Shown here: positions 15,373 through 24,368 of the stretch, one piece after another
How the letters are laid out: each line of letters starts with the position of its first letter
Position numbering within the stretch: the stretch's first letter is position 1
NCBI GenBank assembly: GCA_964542875.1
Contig: CAZIWA010000033.1
Span: forward strand, 1 to 45,947
DNA from: CAZGOM01 sp964542875
GTDB lineage: Bacteria > Planctomycetota > Phycisphaerae > Phycisphaerales > Phycisphaeraceae
Direction of reading: 5' to 3'
DNA length: 45,947 nucleotides
Translations under genes and position numbers: made by a program
Notes under the pieces: generated by a model
Database searches by the model: none
Seen by the model: the letters and a program-made list of their open reading frames with translations, nothing else
Told to the model about the DNA's origin: nothing

Positions 15373-16701
15373 TCACTTGATCTTCGAAGCGTTCCCCGCC
15401 ACCTTCTTCACCGCCGCCACAAACGGCAGGATTTGTTCCGGCCGGTCATGCTTGAACCACGGCACCGTAAACGCCCGCTCGGCGATCTTCGACGCCACGG
15501 GCAGCGTCCCAGGCCCCTGGCGCACATCGCGCTGGCCGAAGGCAACCGCCGTCGGCTGGCCCTGGTGAAACAAATCCATCTCATGAAACACCGGATGCGT
15601 ATGAAGCGGGAAGTTTGCGCCCGGCGCCGTCACGAACCCTTCGGCCCGCAATGCCTCGCAGAACTTCCCGATCGGCAGCCCGCCCAGCTCATTCGCGTTA
15701 TACAGCCCACGCGCCGCATACCACCCGCCCATCGTTGAGCCCGAGCCCTTCGCCGGCCGGTGCGCCTGCACGCCGGGCGTCCCTTCCAATAGATCCCAGA
15801 AACGATTCATCGCGCTCTGGATCTCCGCAATCCGCCGGTCGTAGTGCTTAAGCTGCACACGGCCCATCGCCGAGCAAGTCTGGTTGATCCGGTGCTTAAA
15901 CCCGCCCATCGGCAGGCCCTTGAACTTCGCCAGGTCGACATTGGAAATAACCGACGCATCCTTGGTGTATTGGCTGGGCCCGCCGGTCCGTTCATAGAAC
16001 CCGTAGGCAATGGCGCGCTCGTAGATCTCCGCATTGTTGGTCACCAGCATCCCGGCTTCACCGATGGCGAAGCTCTTGCCCGCCATCATGCTCATCGCGG
16101 CCACATCGCCAAGGGAACCGACCTTCTTGCCTTTGTACAGTGAGCCGTGCGCGTGCGAAACGTCTTCGATCACCTTGATCTTGTGCTTCTTGGCGATCGC
16201 CAGGATCGCGTCCATATCCGCGGGGTGCCCGGCGTAGTGAACCACCACGATGGCCTTGGTCTTGGGCCCGATCCGATGCTCGATGTCTTTGGGATCGATG
16301 CACAGCGAATCTTTATCGATATCCGCGAAGTTCACCGTTGCGCCCAGGTGCAACACGCCCGCGCACGAGGCCCAGTACGTCATGCTCGGACAGATCACCT
16401 CATCGCCCGCGCCCACGCCGCAGCCAAAAAACGCGCCCAGGAGCGCTGCCGTCCCGTTGCAGTAGGTCAGCGCGTACTTGGTCCCCTGCCATGTCGCAAA
16501 CTCTTCCTCAAACTGCTTGGAGATCCCATTCCCCGACATCGTCCCCGCCCGCAGCACCGCCAGCACCGCGTCTTCATCCTCGCGCGTCACGATCGGCCAG
16601 TGCATCAGGCTCGGCTCCACCTGGCCCACTGCGGGCTTGCCGCCATGGATCGCCAGGGGTTCGCTCAAAAGTTCATCCAGCCGGGAAGTCGTCGCAGTCA
16701 T
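15373..16701 (-). CDS. DegT/DnrJ/EryC1/StrS aminotransferase family protein
   Basis: A 442-residue protein of the same family as its downstream neighbour. D180 (VIEDVSHAHG) and K209 (MMAGK) are the PLP-binding Asp and lysine, followed by IGEAG. The N-terminus LAIHGGKPAVGQ is a family hallmark. CGGAG lies about 8 bases upstream of ATG 16701. It is the first gene of a probable two-gene operon with 13975-15234 and is divergent from a sigma-54 activator gene. Such tandem DegT pairs occur in nucleotide-sugar and aminocyclitol pathways; no dehydratase or nucleotidyltransferase is adjacent here, so the pathway is open. Confidence 0.92.
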   Translation of the reverse strand: MTATTSRLDELLSEPLAIHGGKPAVGQVEPSLMHWPIVTREDEDAVLAVLRAGTMSGNGISKQFEEEFATWQGTKYALTYCNGTAALLGAFFGCGVGAGDEVICPSMTYWASCAGVLHLGATVNFADIDKDSLCIDPKDIEHRIGPKTKAIVVVHYAGHPADMDAILAIAKKHKIKVIEDVSHAHGSLYKGKKVGSLGDVAAMSMMAGKSFAIGEAGMLVTNNAEIYERAIAYGFYERTGGPSQYTKDASVISNVDLAKFKGLPMGGFKHRINQTCSAMGRVQLKHYDRRIAEIQSAMNRFWDLLEGTPGVQAHRPAKGSGSTMGGWYAARGLYNANELGGLPIGKFCEALRAEGFVTAPGANFPLHTHPVFHEMDLFHQGQPTAVAFGQRDVRQGPGTLPVASKIAERAFTVPWFKHDRPEQILPFVAAVKKVAGNASKIK

Positions 16702-17002
16702 GATTTAGCTCCGTAAAGGTTCCCCCACCATAGCAACCCGCATGCCAACTCGAACCTTTCTACCTCACCTCTATCTCTTTGAGAGAGCTGGGGAGCGAGG
16801 AGCCTTCCACGAATACTCTCAGGCACAGCAACATTCCCCTGCATCCATTGGTTTTCACCTCTAAAACCTCTCTTAACACCTCTTATTTCCCCTTCATGTC
16901 GTTGCGCCTTTTGGGTTGATTCTTCTTCCCTTCCCATATCTAATGACGAAATATCGTCACCCAACCCTTCCTTTTCGCCCTATACGACGATAAACTGTCA
17001 CA
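16702..17002. promoter_or_regulatory. Divergent control region with a perfect dyad
   Basis: This 301-bp gap lies between the aminotransferase operon and the sigma-54 activator gene. TGACGA-AATA-TCGTCA (16945-16960) is a perfect inverted repeat about 42 bases upstream of the activator start and is the best operator candidate. The remainder holds a degenerate CTCT/GAGAG hairpin repeat near 16770-16785 and no gene. No convincing -24/-12 promoter was seen. Confidence 0.5.
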
Positions 17003-18454
17003 ATGCAAGAAGTCCTTCTCTCCAGCGGCTTTAAAGACATCACCCTCAAAAATGTCGCCCTTAACTGGCGAATTATCGACATCATGGACGCCCGCCAGGC
17101 CGTCGATTACCTCAAGACCTGCAAAAAGCTCCCCGCCGCCGTCGTCCTGGGAAACGTCCAACGCCCCGGCCCCGACGGCAAGCTCCATTGGAAAACCCCT
17201 TTCGAAGACTCACCCGACGAAATCTTCCCCGCCCACGCCGCGCTCCACGAAGTCCACAAAATCGACCCCGAACTCCCCGTCATCATCTCCACCTCCCTCG
17301 ACATGCCCGGCGCCATCGTCGAGCTCGTCAAGCGAGGCGCATTCGACTACGTTCTGGAACCCAAACCCCCCGTCACCATCCAGGATGACCAGCGCTACGT
17401 CCAGGAACTAGTCTTCGCCCTCAAGCGCGCCGTCCTCTGGCGCCAGACCATCCTCGAAAACCGCCACCTCCGCCAGGAACTCCGCGGCCCCGAATCCGAC
17501 ACCCCCATCCTCGGCAAATCCCGCGCCATCACCCACGTCATCGGCCTCATCCGCAAAGTCGCACCCACCCTCGCCACCGTCCTTGTCACCGGCGAATCCG
17601 GCACCGGCAAGGAACTCGTCGCCCGCGCCATCCACAACCTCTCCTCCCGCGCTCCCGAACCCTTCGTCGCCATCAACTGCGGCACCTTCTCCGACAACCT
17701 TATCTCCTCCGAACTCTTCGGCCACGCCAAAGGCGCCTTCACCGGCGCCGACGCCAACCGCAAAGGCCTCATCCGCGAGGCGCAATCCGGCACCCTCTTC
17801 CTCGATGAAATCGCCACCGTTTCAGCCGCCTTCCAGGTCTCCCTCCTGCGCGTCCTTGAAAACCGTACCGCCCGTCCCGTCGGCGGCCAGCTCGACTACC
17901 CCGTCCAATGCCGCTTCATCGCCGCCGCCAACCGTAACCTCCTGGAGCTCTCCGAAGCCGGCGCATTCCGCGAAGACCTCTACTACCGCCTCAACATCTT
18001 CCACATCCACCTCCCCGCCCTGCGTGAACGCCCTGAGGACATCCCCATCCTCGCCCAATCCTTCCTCACCCGCGCCGCAGGCGAATACAACCGCCCCATC
18101 ACCGGCTTTGATCCTCAAGCCCTCACCCTGCTTGAACGCTTCGACTGGCCCGGCAACGTCCGCCAGCTCAAAAGTGCCATCGAGCGCGCCGTCATCCTCT
18201 GCGAATCCTCCCGAATCACCCCCGCGGACCTCCCCGACTACCTCCGCCCCTCAGGCAGCGCATCAGACACCCCATTCCCCCCCGCCCAAGCCGACGGCCA
18301 AAGCGCCTATCACGAATCCATGCTCCGCCACGAAACCGCACTCATCCAGCACGCCATGGAAAAAACCCAAAACAACATCTCCCAGGCCGCCCAACTCCTT
18401 GGCATCAAGCGCACCACCCTCCACTCACGCCTCAAAGCCCTCAAAAAGCCTTAA
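17003..18454 (+). CDS. Sigma-54-dependent transcriptional activator with degenerate receiver domain
   Basis: A 483-residue NtrC-type protein. Residues 1-140 align with a receiver fold, but the phosphoacceptor position is N51 (GNVQRPGPDG against the usual DxxMPGMDG) and the conserved Lys is E119 (FDYVLEP), so it should not be phosphorylated in the normal way. The AAA+ domain is intact: Walker A GESGTGKE at 197-204, the sigma-54-contact loop GAFTGA at 244-249, Walker B LFLDEI at 265-270, and WPGNVRQL. A Fis-type helix-turn-helix ends the protein (NNISQAAQLLGIKRTTLHSRL). No histidine kinase is nearby. It is divergent from the DegT operon and precedes the aldolase/kinase genes, either of which may be its target. 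Confidence 0.93.
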   Translation: MQEVLLSSGFKDITLKNVALNWRIIDIMDARQAVDYLKTCKKLPAAVVLGNVQRPGPDGKLHWKTPFEDSPDEIFPAHAALHEVHKIDPELPVIISTSLDMPGAIVELVKRGAFDYVLEPKPPVTIQDDQRYVQELVFALKRAVLWRQTILENRHLRQELRGPESDTPILGKSRAITHVIGLIRKVAPTLATVLVTGESGTGKELVARAIHNLSSRAPEPFVAINCGTFSDNLISSELFGHAKGAFTGADANRKGLIREAQSGTLFLDEIATVSAAFQVSLLRVLENRTARPVGGQLDYPVQCRFIAAANRNLLELSEAGAFREDLYYRLNIFHIHLPALRERPEDIPILAQSFLTRAAGEYNRPITGFDPQALTLLERFDWPGNVRQLKSAIERAVILCESSRITPADLPDYLRPSGSASDTPFPPAQADGQSAYHESMLRHETALIQHAMEKTQNNISQAAQLLGIKRTTLHSRLKALKKP

Positions 18455-18464
18455 TTTCATGCAC

Positions 18465-18492
18465 TTAATTTATAAATCGTAAATTTCAAATC
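18465..18492. repeat. AT-rich dispersed repeat
   Basis: TTAATTTATAAATCGTAAA (18465-18483) shares TTATAAATCGTAAA with the right end of the window (45934-45947). The next bases AAATTTCAAATC (18481-18492) match 767-778, the edge of the inverted-repeat element. It sits between the activator stop and the aldolase start. Confidence 0.5.
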
Positions 18493-18524
18493 AAAATTTC
18501 TCTCCTTCCCTTACCATTTCTCCC

Positions 18525-19298
18525 ATGACCACCCCCGCCCCCATCCTCCCGCCGACCTCTGCAGACCGCCCCGCGCTCCTGGGCACCTTCTCCACGCTCG
18601 GCTCCATCGAAGCCGTGGAGCTCGCCTGCCACGCCGGGCTGGACTTCCTCATCCTCGACGCCCAGCATGGCGGCTTCGATCTTGAATCCCTCCGCCACGC
18701 CCTGCGCGCCTGTCATGCCGCCGGCGTCTATGCCTTTGTCCGGCTGCCCGCCAACAACCTTTCGCTCATTGAACCCCTGCTGGACGCCGGTTGCCTCGGG
18801 CTCATCGCCCCCATGGTCAACTCCCTCGACGAAGCCAAAGCGCTCGTCCGGGCCGCGTATTACCCGCCCCTGGGTGCACGCTCGCAATCCAGTTGCCGCG
18901 CCAGCCTGATCACGTCCGACTACCGCAAAACCTTTAACCAGCAGTTCACCCTGCTGGTGATGATCGAACATCAAAGCGCCCTGGCCCATGTCGACGACAT
19001 CGCCGCCCTTCCCGGCGTTTCCGGTTGCCTTGTCGGCCCCACGGACCTGGCTTCCTCGTTGGAGCACCTCAGCCAGTCCGAACAGAAACACGCCATGGCC
19101 AAAGCCATTTCCCACGTCCTTGCGGCCTGCAAGCAACACGGCAAAACCGCAGCCATCGCCGCAGCCACCCTTCCCCAGGCCCACGCCCTGGCCAAGCAGG
19201 GCTACTCCCTCATCGTCCATTCCACCGACCGTCGCTTCCTTCACTCGGCCCTCACCACCGTCACTGAAAACTGGCGAAAGCAAATCACCGGTGGCTAA
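18525..19298 (+). CDS. HpcH/HpaI family aldolase
   Basis: A 257-residue class II (metal-dependent) pyruvate aldolase of the HpcH/HpaI family, which cleaves 2-keto-3-deoxy or 4-hydroxy-2-oxo acids to pyruvate or tartronate semialdehyde plus an aldehyde. Expected residues are present: H48 (LDAQHG), R73 (VRLP), and metal ligands E148 (MIEHQSA) and D174 (VGPTDLA). These correspond closely to the known His/Arg/Glu/Asp set of E. coli HpaI. The usual LDAEHG is LDAQHG here. Its stop overlaps the start of the FGGY kinase, so the two genes are translationally coupled. Together they suggest breakdown of a sugar or sugar acid. Confidence 0.9.
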   Translation: MTTPAPILPPTSADRPALLGTFSTLGSIEAVELACHAGLDFLILDAQHGGFDLESLRHALRACHAAGVYAFVRLPANNLSLIEPLLDAGCLGLIAPMVNSLDEAKALVRAAYYPPLGARSQSSCRASLITSDYRKTFNQQFTLLVMIEHQSALAHVDDIAALPGVSGCLVGPTDLASSLEHLSQSEQKHAMAKAISHVLAACKQHGKTAAIAAATLPQAHALAKQGYSLIVHSTDRRFLHSALTTVTENWRKQITGG

Positions 19299-20781
19299 GT
19301 CCCGCTCCAAAACTTCCCATGTCGTCCTCGGGCTTGATCTTGGCACCAGCAGTTGCAAAGCCAGCCTCGTCACTCCCGGCGGCCATGTCTTGGCGGGCGC
19401 ATCAGCGCCCTACACCACCCACGCTCCCAAGCCCGGCTGGGCCGAGCAAAACCCGCAAGACTGGCTCACCGCCGCGGGCGCAGCCACTCAGGCAGCGCTT
19501 AAAACAGCCAATCAACCCCAAATCATCGGCATCGCCCTCACCTGCGCCGCGCACATTGGCGTCTTGCTTGATGCGCACGACCAACCTCTCCGCCGCGCGA
19601 TTCTCTGGAGCGACCAACGCTCCGGGGTCGAAGCCCAAGCCCTCATGAAGTCCGCGGGAAAGCTCATCCTCCGCCAAACCTTCCAGGCCGCCTCCACTTC
19701 CTGGACGCTCCCTCACTTTGCCTGGCTGGCCAGACACCAACCCAAAGCCCTCCGCGCCACGCGATCCATCCTGCTTTCCAAAGACTATCTGCTCTTTAAA
19801 CTCACCGGCGAAAAGCTCACCGACCCCGGCACCGCGGTCTCCTCCCAGTTCTACAATGCCCGCAAAAATGCCTGGAGCCCTGAGCTCTGCGCCTTGGTCG
19901 GGCTCTCGCCGGCCCTCTTCCCCGCCGTCGCCCCCGCCGGCGCTCAAGCCGGCCTCCTCACCCCTGCCGGATCTGAAATCCTCGGCATCCCCGCAAGCAT
20001 CCCCGTCTTTAACGGCACGCTCGACAGCGCCACTGAGCTCCTGGCTTCCGGCGTCGGCCAGCCCGGCCAGGGCATGGTCCGCATGGCCTCGGCAGGCGGC
20101 CTCCAGCGCGTCGTCAGCAAGCCCACCGCAAACACCCGCCGCATCACCTACCCCCACCCCATCACCCCGCATTGGTACTGCCAAGCCGGCACCGCTGCCT
20201 GCGCCACCTCCGTCGGCTGGGGCATGGCCACCCTCGCCCCAGGCCACTCCCACGACTATCAAGCCTGGGACCACGCCGCCTCCCTCGTTCCCGCCGGTTG
20301 CCAAGGCCTTCTCTTTCATCCCTACCTCGCCGGTGAACGCGCCCCGCTCTGGAACCCCGGCCTCCGTGCCAGCTTCATCGGGCTCACCACCCGGCACACC
20401 CAGCCCCATCTGGCCCGGGCCATCTATGAAGGCACCGCGTTTTCCATCCGTCACGCCATGCAGGCCATGCCCGTGCAATCCACCACCGCCTCACCCCTCG
20501 CCGCCGTCGGCGGCGGCGCCAAGAGCGCCCTCTGGCTCAAAATTCTCGCCAGCGTCTTAAACCAACCCCTGCGCACCCTCCCCGATGCCGATTCCTCCGT
20601 CGGCGCTGCCCTCATCGGCCTCTGCGCCCTCCACCTCACCCCAGACCTCGCCACCCTCACCGCCCAGCGCGCCCACCTGGGGCAAACCACCACGCCCGAC
20701 CAGGCCTGGGCAGCCCAATACGACAAACAATTCCGCGTTTACGCTTCGCTCTCCAGAGCCCTTGTCGCCTGTTGTCAATAG
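19291..20781 (+). CDS. FGGY-family carbohydrate kinase, xylulokinase-like
   Basis: A 496-residue protein. The start is GTG 19291, inside the last codons of the aldolase (GTGGCTAA, 8-base overlap), placing the first strand LGLDLGTSSCKA at residues 13-24. The phosphate-loop DLGTSS and the probable catalytic D245 (NGTLDSATE) are present, as is the second signature LAGERAPLWNP, followed by RASFIGL and RAIYEGTAFS. Length and order fit xylulokinase, but the usual GGDNA motif is replaced by NGTLDSA, so the sugar may differ. It is an operon partner of the HpcH aldolase. A pentulose or related ketose substrate is inference. Confidence 0.88.
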   Translation: MAKSRSKTSHVVLGLDLGTSSCKASLVTPGGHVLAGASAPYTTHAPKPGWAEQNPQDWLTAAGAATQAALKTANQPQIIGIALTCAAHIGVLLDAHDQPLRRAILWSDQRSGVEAQALMKSAGKLILRQTFQAASTSWTLPHFAWLARHQPKALRATRSILLSKDYLLFKLTGEKLTDPGTAVSSQFYNARKNAWSPELCALVGLSPALFPAVAPAGAQAGLLTPAGSEILGIPASIPVFNGTLDSATELLASGVGQPGQGMVRMASAGGLQRVVSKPTANTRRITYPHPITPHWYCQAGTAACATSVGWGMATLAPGHSHDYQAWDHAASLVPAGCQGLLFHPYLAGERAPLWNPGLRASFIGLTTRHTQPHLARAIYEGTAFSIRHAMQAMPVQSTTASPLAAVGGGAKSALWLKILASVLNQPLRTLPDADSSVGAALIGLCALHLTPDLATLTAQRAHLGQTTTPDQAWAAQYDKQFRVYASLSRALVACCQ

Positions 20782-20888
20782 CGACCCATTGTCATTGCAT
20801 CCCGCGCGCTGGAAATCCCCCCCGCCTCCCGTTACCCTTACACCAACAAAACACACCGTCCGCTGGGGGCCTCACGCAATTGCCAAGC

Positions 20889-23228
20889 ATGCTGAATCAT
20901 TACCGACTCTCGCACATCCTCGCGGCGGTCATTGCCCTCTGGACACTCCTCGTCCCCCTCTCAATCGCCCGCGCCGACGTTGACCCCGTCAACCTCACCA
21001 TCAGCCAGGACGATGTCGGCTTCATGGGCCTCATCAAACCCGGCGTCTGGAACCCCATCCGCCTCACCCTCGAGAACCCCTCCGCCCAACCCATGGCGGT
21101 CGATTGCCGCTGGACCCTCACCGACTTCGACAAAGACATCATCATCGCCAACCGGCGCGTCACCGTCCCCGCCCGCCGCAAGCAAACCGTCTGGGTCTAT
21201 GGCTGCGTCCCCGTCACTGTCTCCGATCAGCCCGAATGGAAAATCGACATCGTCGAAGCCGACACCAAGCAGGTCCTCGCCAAGAAAATCATCAACACCT
21301 ACAAAACCGCGGCCCCCAACCGCAAAATCACAGCCGTCTCAGGGGGCTCGCGCCTGGGCCTGGGTGAATTCAGCGTCGATATCGCCGACAGCAGGCTCCT
21401 GGTCCACCAGCATGAACTTATGCACCTGGTCCGCGGCTTGGAGTCCGCCAACCTCCCTGACCGCTGGTACGGCTACGACGGACTCGACACCGTTATCCTC
21501 ACCCCTGAAATCGACCCCGCCCGCATCCCCCAGGAAGTCTTCGCCGGCCTGCGCGAATGGATCAAGCGAGGCGGCCACGCCATCATCATCATGCCCTCCG
21601 CCAACGAAGCCTGGTCCCAGTCCCCAGGCAAAGACTTCCTCCCCGAAGCCGAACTCGTCCGCAAAGAATCCATGCGCATCCCCAAGTGGCTCGGCGACCC
21701 CAACAAGCGCACCGAACTCAAAGTCGACTACTACGCCTTCGTCCCCAAAAACAACAGCACCGGCATCCTCTACGCCGACGACGACAAAAACGCGGTCATC
21801 GTCTCACGCCAGCTCGGTTTTGGCGCCGTCACCGTCATCGGCGTCAACATCGCCGAAGGCAATCTCGAATCCCTGGGCCTGCCCAACGGCCGGTTCAACA
21901 TCTGGCACAGGATCTTCGGCTGGCATTCTCCCGCCTACAGCCGCGCCGCACTTGAAGGCCTCGGCAAAGACACCAGCCCCATGAAGCTCAAAATGCGCGG
22001 GCAGGAGTATGAGCTCGACACGCTTCTGGTCAACGACGCCGGCTCCATCAAGTCCAACATTCAGATCTGGACCGTCGCCGCCATCTTCATCTTCGCGGTC
22101 TACTGGCTCCTTGCCGGCCCCGTCAGCTACCTGGTTCTGCGCGTTAGAAAAGAAACCCGGCACAGTTGGGTGGCCTTCCTTGGCATCGTGGTCATCTTCA
22201 CCGCCGGTGTCTGGGTGCTGGCATGGTTCTCCCGTCCCAAGCACACCCAGCAGAACCACATCACTTTCTACGATCTGGATGTGCGTCAGAAACTGGTGCG
22301 CTGCCAGAGCTGGGCCCAGGTCAACTGCCCGGACTTCGCCAAGCAGGATGTCGCCTTGGCTCCCGGTGAGCGCAACGACAACCCCAACACCGTCGCCAGC
22401 CCCGGCATGGTGGCCGAAAAAGCCATGGCCCGCGGCTGGGTGGATGTCCAGACCATCGACATCGACGCCGCCGCTCCCAACAAGCAATGGGTGCCGTTTA
22501 GAAGCTCCGCCAAACTCTTTCAGTTGCGCTACCTGGGCAAGCAAGACCCCATGGACGCCGTCTGGCCCGTCCCCACCGGCACCGTCGCCGTCAGCCCCAG
22601 AAGCGACCTCTCCGGCACCCTTAAGCACAACCTCCCCGGCACGCTCTCAAACGTCATCCTCGTCTACTGCCCCGGCTCCGATGCCACCCCGCTGGTCTGG
22701 AACACCCGCCAATCCTGGGCGCCCGGGCAAGACTGGAACCTCACCTCCCTCACCGCCACCATGCCTCTCTTGCTCGTGCGCGATCCCGCCGGCCTCAACT
22801 ACACCAACCGCAAAGGCATGGAAATGGAAGAGGGTTTCATGGGCATGGCCTTTAAACACACGCTCAATGGCGTGCAGCGGAACAACATGCACTTCCAGCC
22901 AAACCCCACCGCCTTGCAGGACGACACCCGCACCTCCATCACCCACGCCATCAGCTTCTTTGACTCCCTCCCCGCGCCCGACTTCCTCTCCCTGCCCGAC
23001 GCTGCCAATAACCAATCCCATGCGTTCGGCGGCGGATTCGACCAGGCCGACGCCCTCGTGCGCACCCAGTCCCGCTCGCTGGACCTCACACGCCTCACCA
23101 CCCAGCCCAAGCTCATCGTCATCGGCGAGCTTCCCCAGAGCCCAAACCCCACACCCCTCACCCTGGGCGCAGAGCCCGTCGAAGGCACCGGCCTCACCAT
23201 CGTCCGGTACATTTTTGACGTCAAATAA
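20889..23228 (+). CDS. Large exported membrane protein of unknown function
   Basis: A 779-residue protein starting at ATG 20889, with a signal or anchor at 1-28 ending SIARA. Residues 30-390 are extracytoplasmic, with a beta-sandwich (LIKPGVWNPIRLTLENPSAQP) followed by a Rossmann-like segment (VFAGLREWIKRGGHAIIIMPSAN). Two transmembrane helices lie at about 398-420 (IWTVAAIFIFAVYWLLAGPVSY) and 432-450. The remaining C-terminal part is another beta-rich extracytoplasmic domain. I recall proteins of this layout next to ABC-2 or MoxR genes in planctomycetes, but I do not recognise a named family. It ends 21 bases before an ABC ATPase gene, so the two may act together, although the protein lacks the six helices of a normal permease. 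Confidence 0.7.
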   Translation: MLNHYRLSHILAAVIALWTLLVPLSIARADVDPVNLTISQDDVGFMGLIKPGVWNPIRLTLENPSAQPMAVDCRWTLTDFDKDIIIANRRVTVPARRKQTVWVYGCVPVTVSDQPEWKIDIVEADTKQVLAKKIINTYKTAAPNRKITAVSGGSRLGLGEFSVDIADSRLLVHQHELMHLVRGLESANLPDRWYGYDGLDTVILTPEIDPARIPQEVFAGLREWIKRGGHAIIIMPSANEAWSQSPGKDFLPEAELVRKESMRIPKWLGDPNKRTELKVDYYAFVPKNNSTGILYADDDKNAVIVSRQLGFGAVTVIGVNIAEGNLESLGLPNGRFNIWHRIFGWHSPAYSRAALEGLGKDTSPMKLKMRGQEYELDTLLVNDAGSIKSNIQIWTVAAIFIFAVYWLLAGPVSYLVLRVRKETRHSWVAFLGIVVIFTAGVWVLAWFSRPKHTQQNHITFYDLDVRQKLVRCQSWAQVNCPDFAKQDVALAPGERNDNPNTVASPGMVAEKAMARGWVDVQTIDIDAAAPNKQWVPFRSSAKLFQLRYLGKQDPMDAVWPVPTGTVAVSPRSDLSGTLKHNLPGTLSNVILVYCPGSDATPLVWNTRQSWAPGQDWNLTSLTATMPLLLVRDPAGLNYTNRKGMEMEEGFMGMAFKHTLNGVQRNNMHFQPNPTALQDDTRTSITHAISFFDSLPAPDFLSLPDAANNQSHAFGGGFDQADALVRTQSRSLDLTRLTTQPKLIVIGELPQSPNPTPLTLGAEPVEGTGLTIVRYIFDVK

Positions 23229-23249
23229 TCCAAACCAAAAGAGCGTTTC

Positions 23250-24188
23250 ATGCCCGCGATGATCCAGACCATCAACCTGACCAAGCGCTACGACAACCTC
23301 ACCGCGCTTAATAACCTCAACCTCGTCATCGACCAGGGCGATTGCTTCGGCTTCATCGGGCCAAACGGCGCAGGCAAATCCACCACCATCAAAATCCTTG
23401 CCACCCTGCTCAAACCCACCTGGGGCGAAGCCCGTATCGATGGCCTCTCCGTCGGCCCCGTCAACGCCCGCCAGGTCCGCTCCATCATCGGCTACGTACC
23501 CGACTATTTCGGTTCCTACGACGACATGATCGTCCGCGAATACCTCGAGTTTTTCTCCAGCGCCTACGGCATCCACGGACAAAAACGCATCAGCGTCATC
23601 GACGACGTCCTGGCCCTCACCGACTTGACCTACAAAGCCGATGCCGAGGTCAACAGCCTGTCGCGCGGCATGCAGCAGCGGCTCTCCATCGCCCGAGTGC
23701 TGCTCCACGATCCCAAAGTCCTCCTGCTTGACGAACCCGCTTCCGGCCTGGACCCGCGTGCCCGCATCGAAATCCGCGAGCTCCTCAAAGAACTCCACCG
23801 GATGGGCAAAACCATCCTCATCAGCTCGCACATCCTTCTGGAGCTGGCCGACTTCTGTAACAAAGTCGGCATCATCGAACGCGGCCAGATGATCTTCACC
23901 GGCACTGTCAACGAAATCCTGGAGAAAGCCAAGGTCGGCCTCATCCTGCTGGTCAACGTCCGCGAGAACCACGAAGAAGCCGCCATCCTGCTGCGTAATG
24001 TTCCCGGCGTCATCAGTTCCGAAGTCCAGCACGGCCTGGTCCGCGTCAACTGCGAGCCCGACAAGGCAGACCCCGCAAAGGTCGCTGAAGTCCTTGTCGG
24101 TCACGGCTTTAAAGTCACCCGACTTGAGGAAGAGCGCGTCAACCTGGAAACCGCCTTCATGCGCCTCACCAAAGGCCTGGTCCAATAA
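23250..24188 (+). CDS. ABC transporter ATP-binding protein
   Basis: A 312-residue ATPase with Walker A GPNGAGKST at 37-45, signature LSRGM at 137-141, Walker B LLLDEP at 158-163 and an H-loop in ISSHILLELADF. The type is that of ABC-2 exporters (CcmA/NatA-like) with a C-terminal extension of about 90 residues. The start could also be the ATG three codons later (23259). No permease follows: the next gene is a small TPR protein with its own promoter. The only membrane partner in reach is the large protein directly upstream. Confidence 0.95.
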   Translation: MPAMIQTINLTKRYDNLTALNNLNLVIDQGDCFGFIGPNGAGKSTTIKILATLLKPTWGEARIDGLSVGPVNARQVRSIIGYVPDYFGSYDDMIVREYLEFFSSAYGIHGQKRISVIDDVLALTDLTYKADAEVNSLSRGMQQRLSIARVLLHDPKVLLLDEPASGLDPRARIEIRELLKELHRMGKTILISSHILLELADFCNKVGIIERGQMIFTGTVNEILEKAKVGLILLVNVRENHEEAAILLRNVPGVISSEVQHGLVRVNCEPDKADPAKVAEVLVGHGFKVTRLEEERVNLETAFMRLTKGLVQ

Positions 24189-24249
24189 CGCTCCCATAAA
24201 ACTCTTTCCACACCACCCCATCGCGCTTGCGATTGTAGACAGTTCGCCT

Positions 24250-24277
24250 TTGCCACTCACTGTGGTTTTTGTATGAT
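24250..24277 (+). promoter_or_regulatory. Probable sigma-70 promoter of the TPR protein gene
   Basis: TTGCCA (24250-24255), 16 bases, TATGAT (24272-24277), giving a leader of about 85 bases. In that leader AGCCTCT (24306-24312) is complementary to AGAGGCT (24358-24364), which covers the ribosome binding site. Confidence 0.5.
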
Positions 24278-24368
24278 CTAAAATACGTATATGTGTGCGT
24301 GCCAAAGCCTCTATGTCGCGGCTGACTCACGCAAGAAATCTATTTTTTAGAGAGAAGAGAGGCTGTGC

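Noticed and set aside
16702..17002. Sigma-54 -24/-12 promoter for the divergent genes
   Set aside because: No TGGCAC-N5-TTGC-like element with correct spacing was found on either strand by eye.
22647..24305. 552-codon open frame antisense to the membrane protein and ABC ATPase
   Set aside because: It covers two well-supported genes and its product is low-complexity. No start signal or motif supports it.
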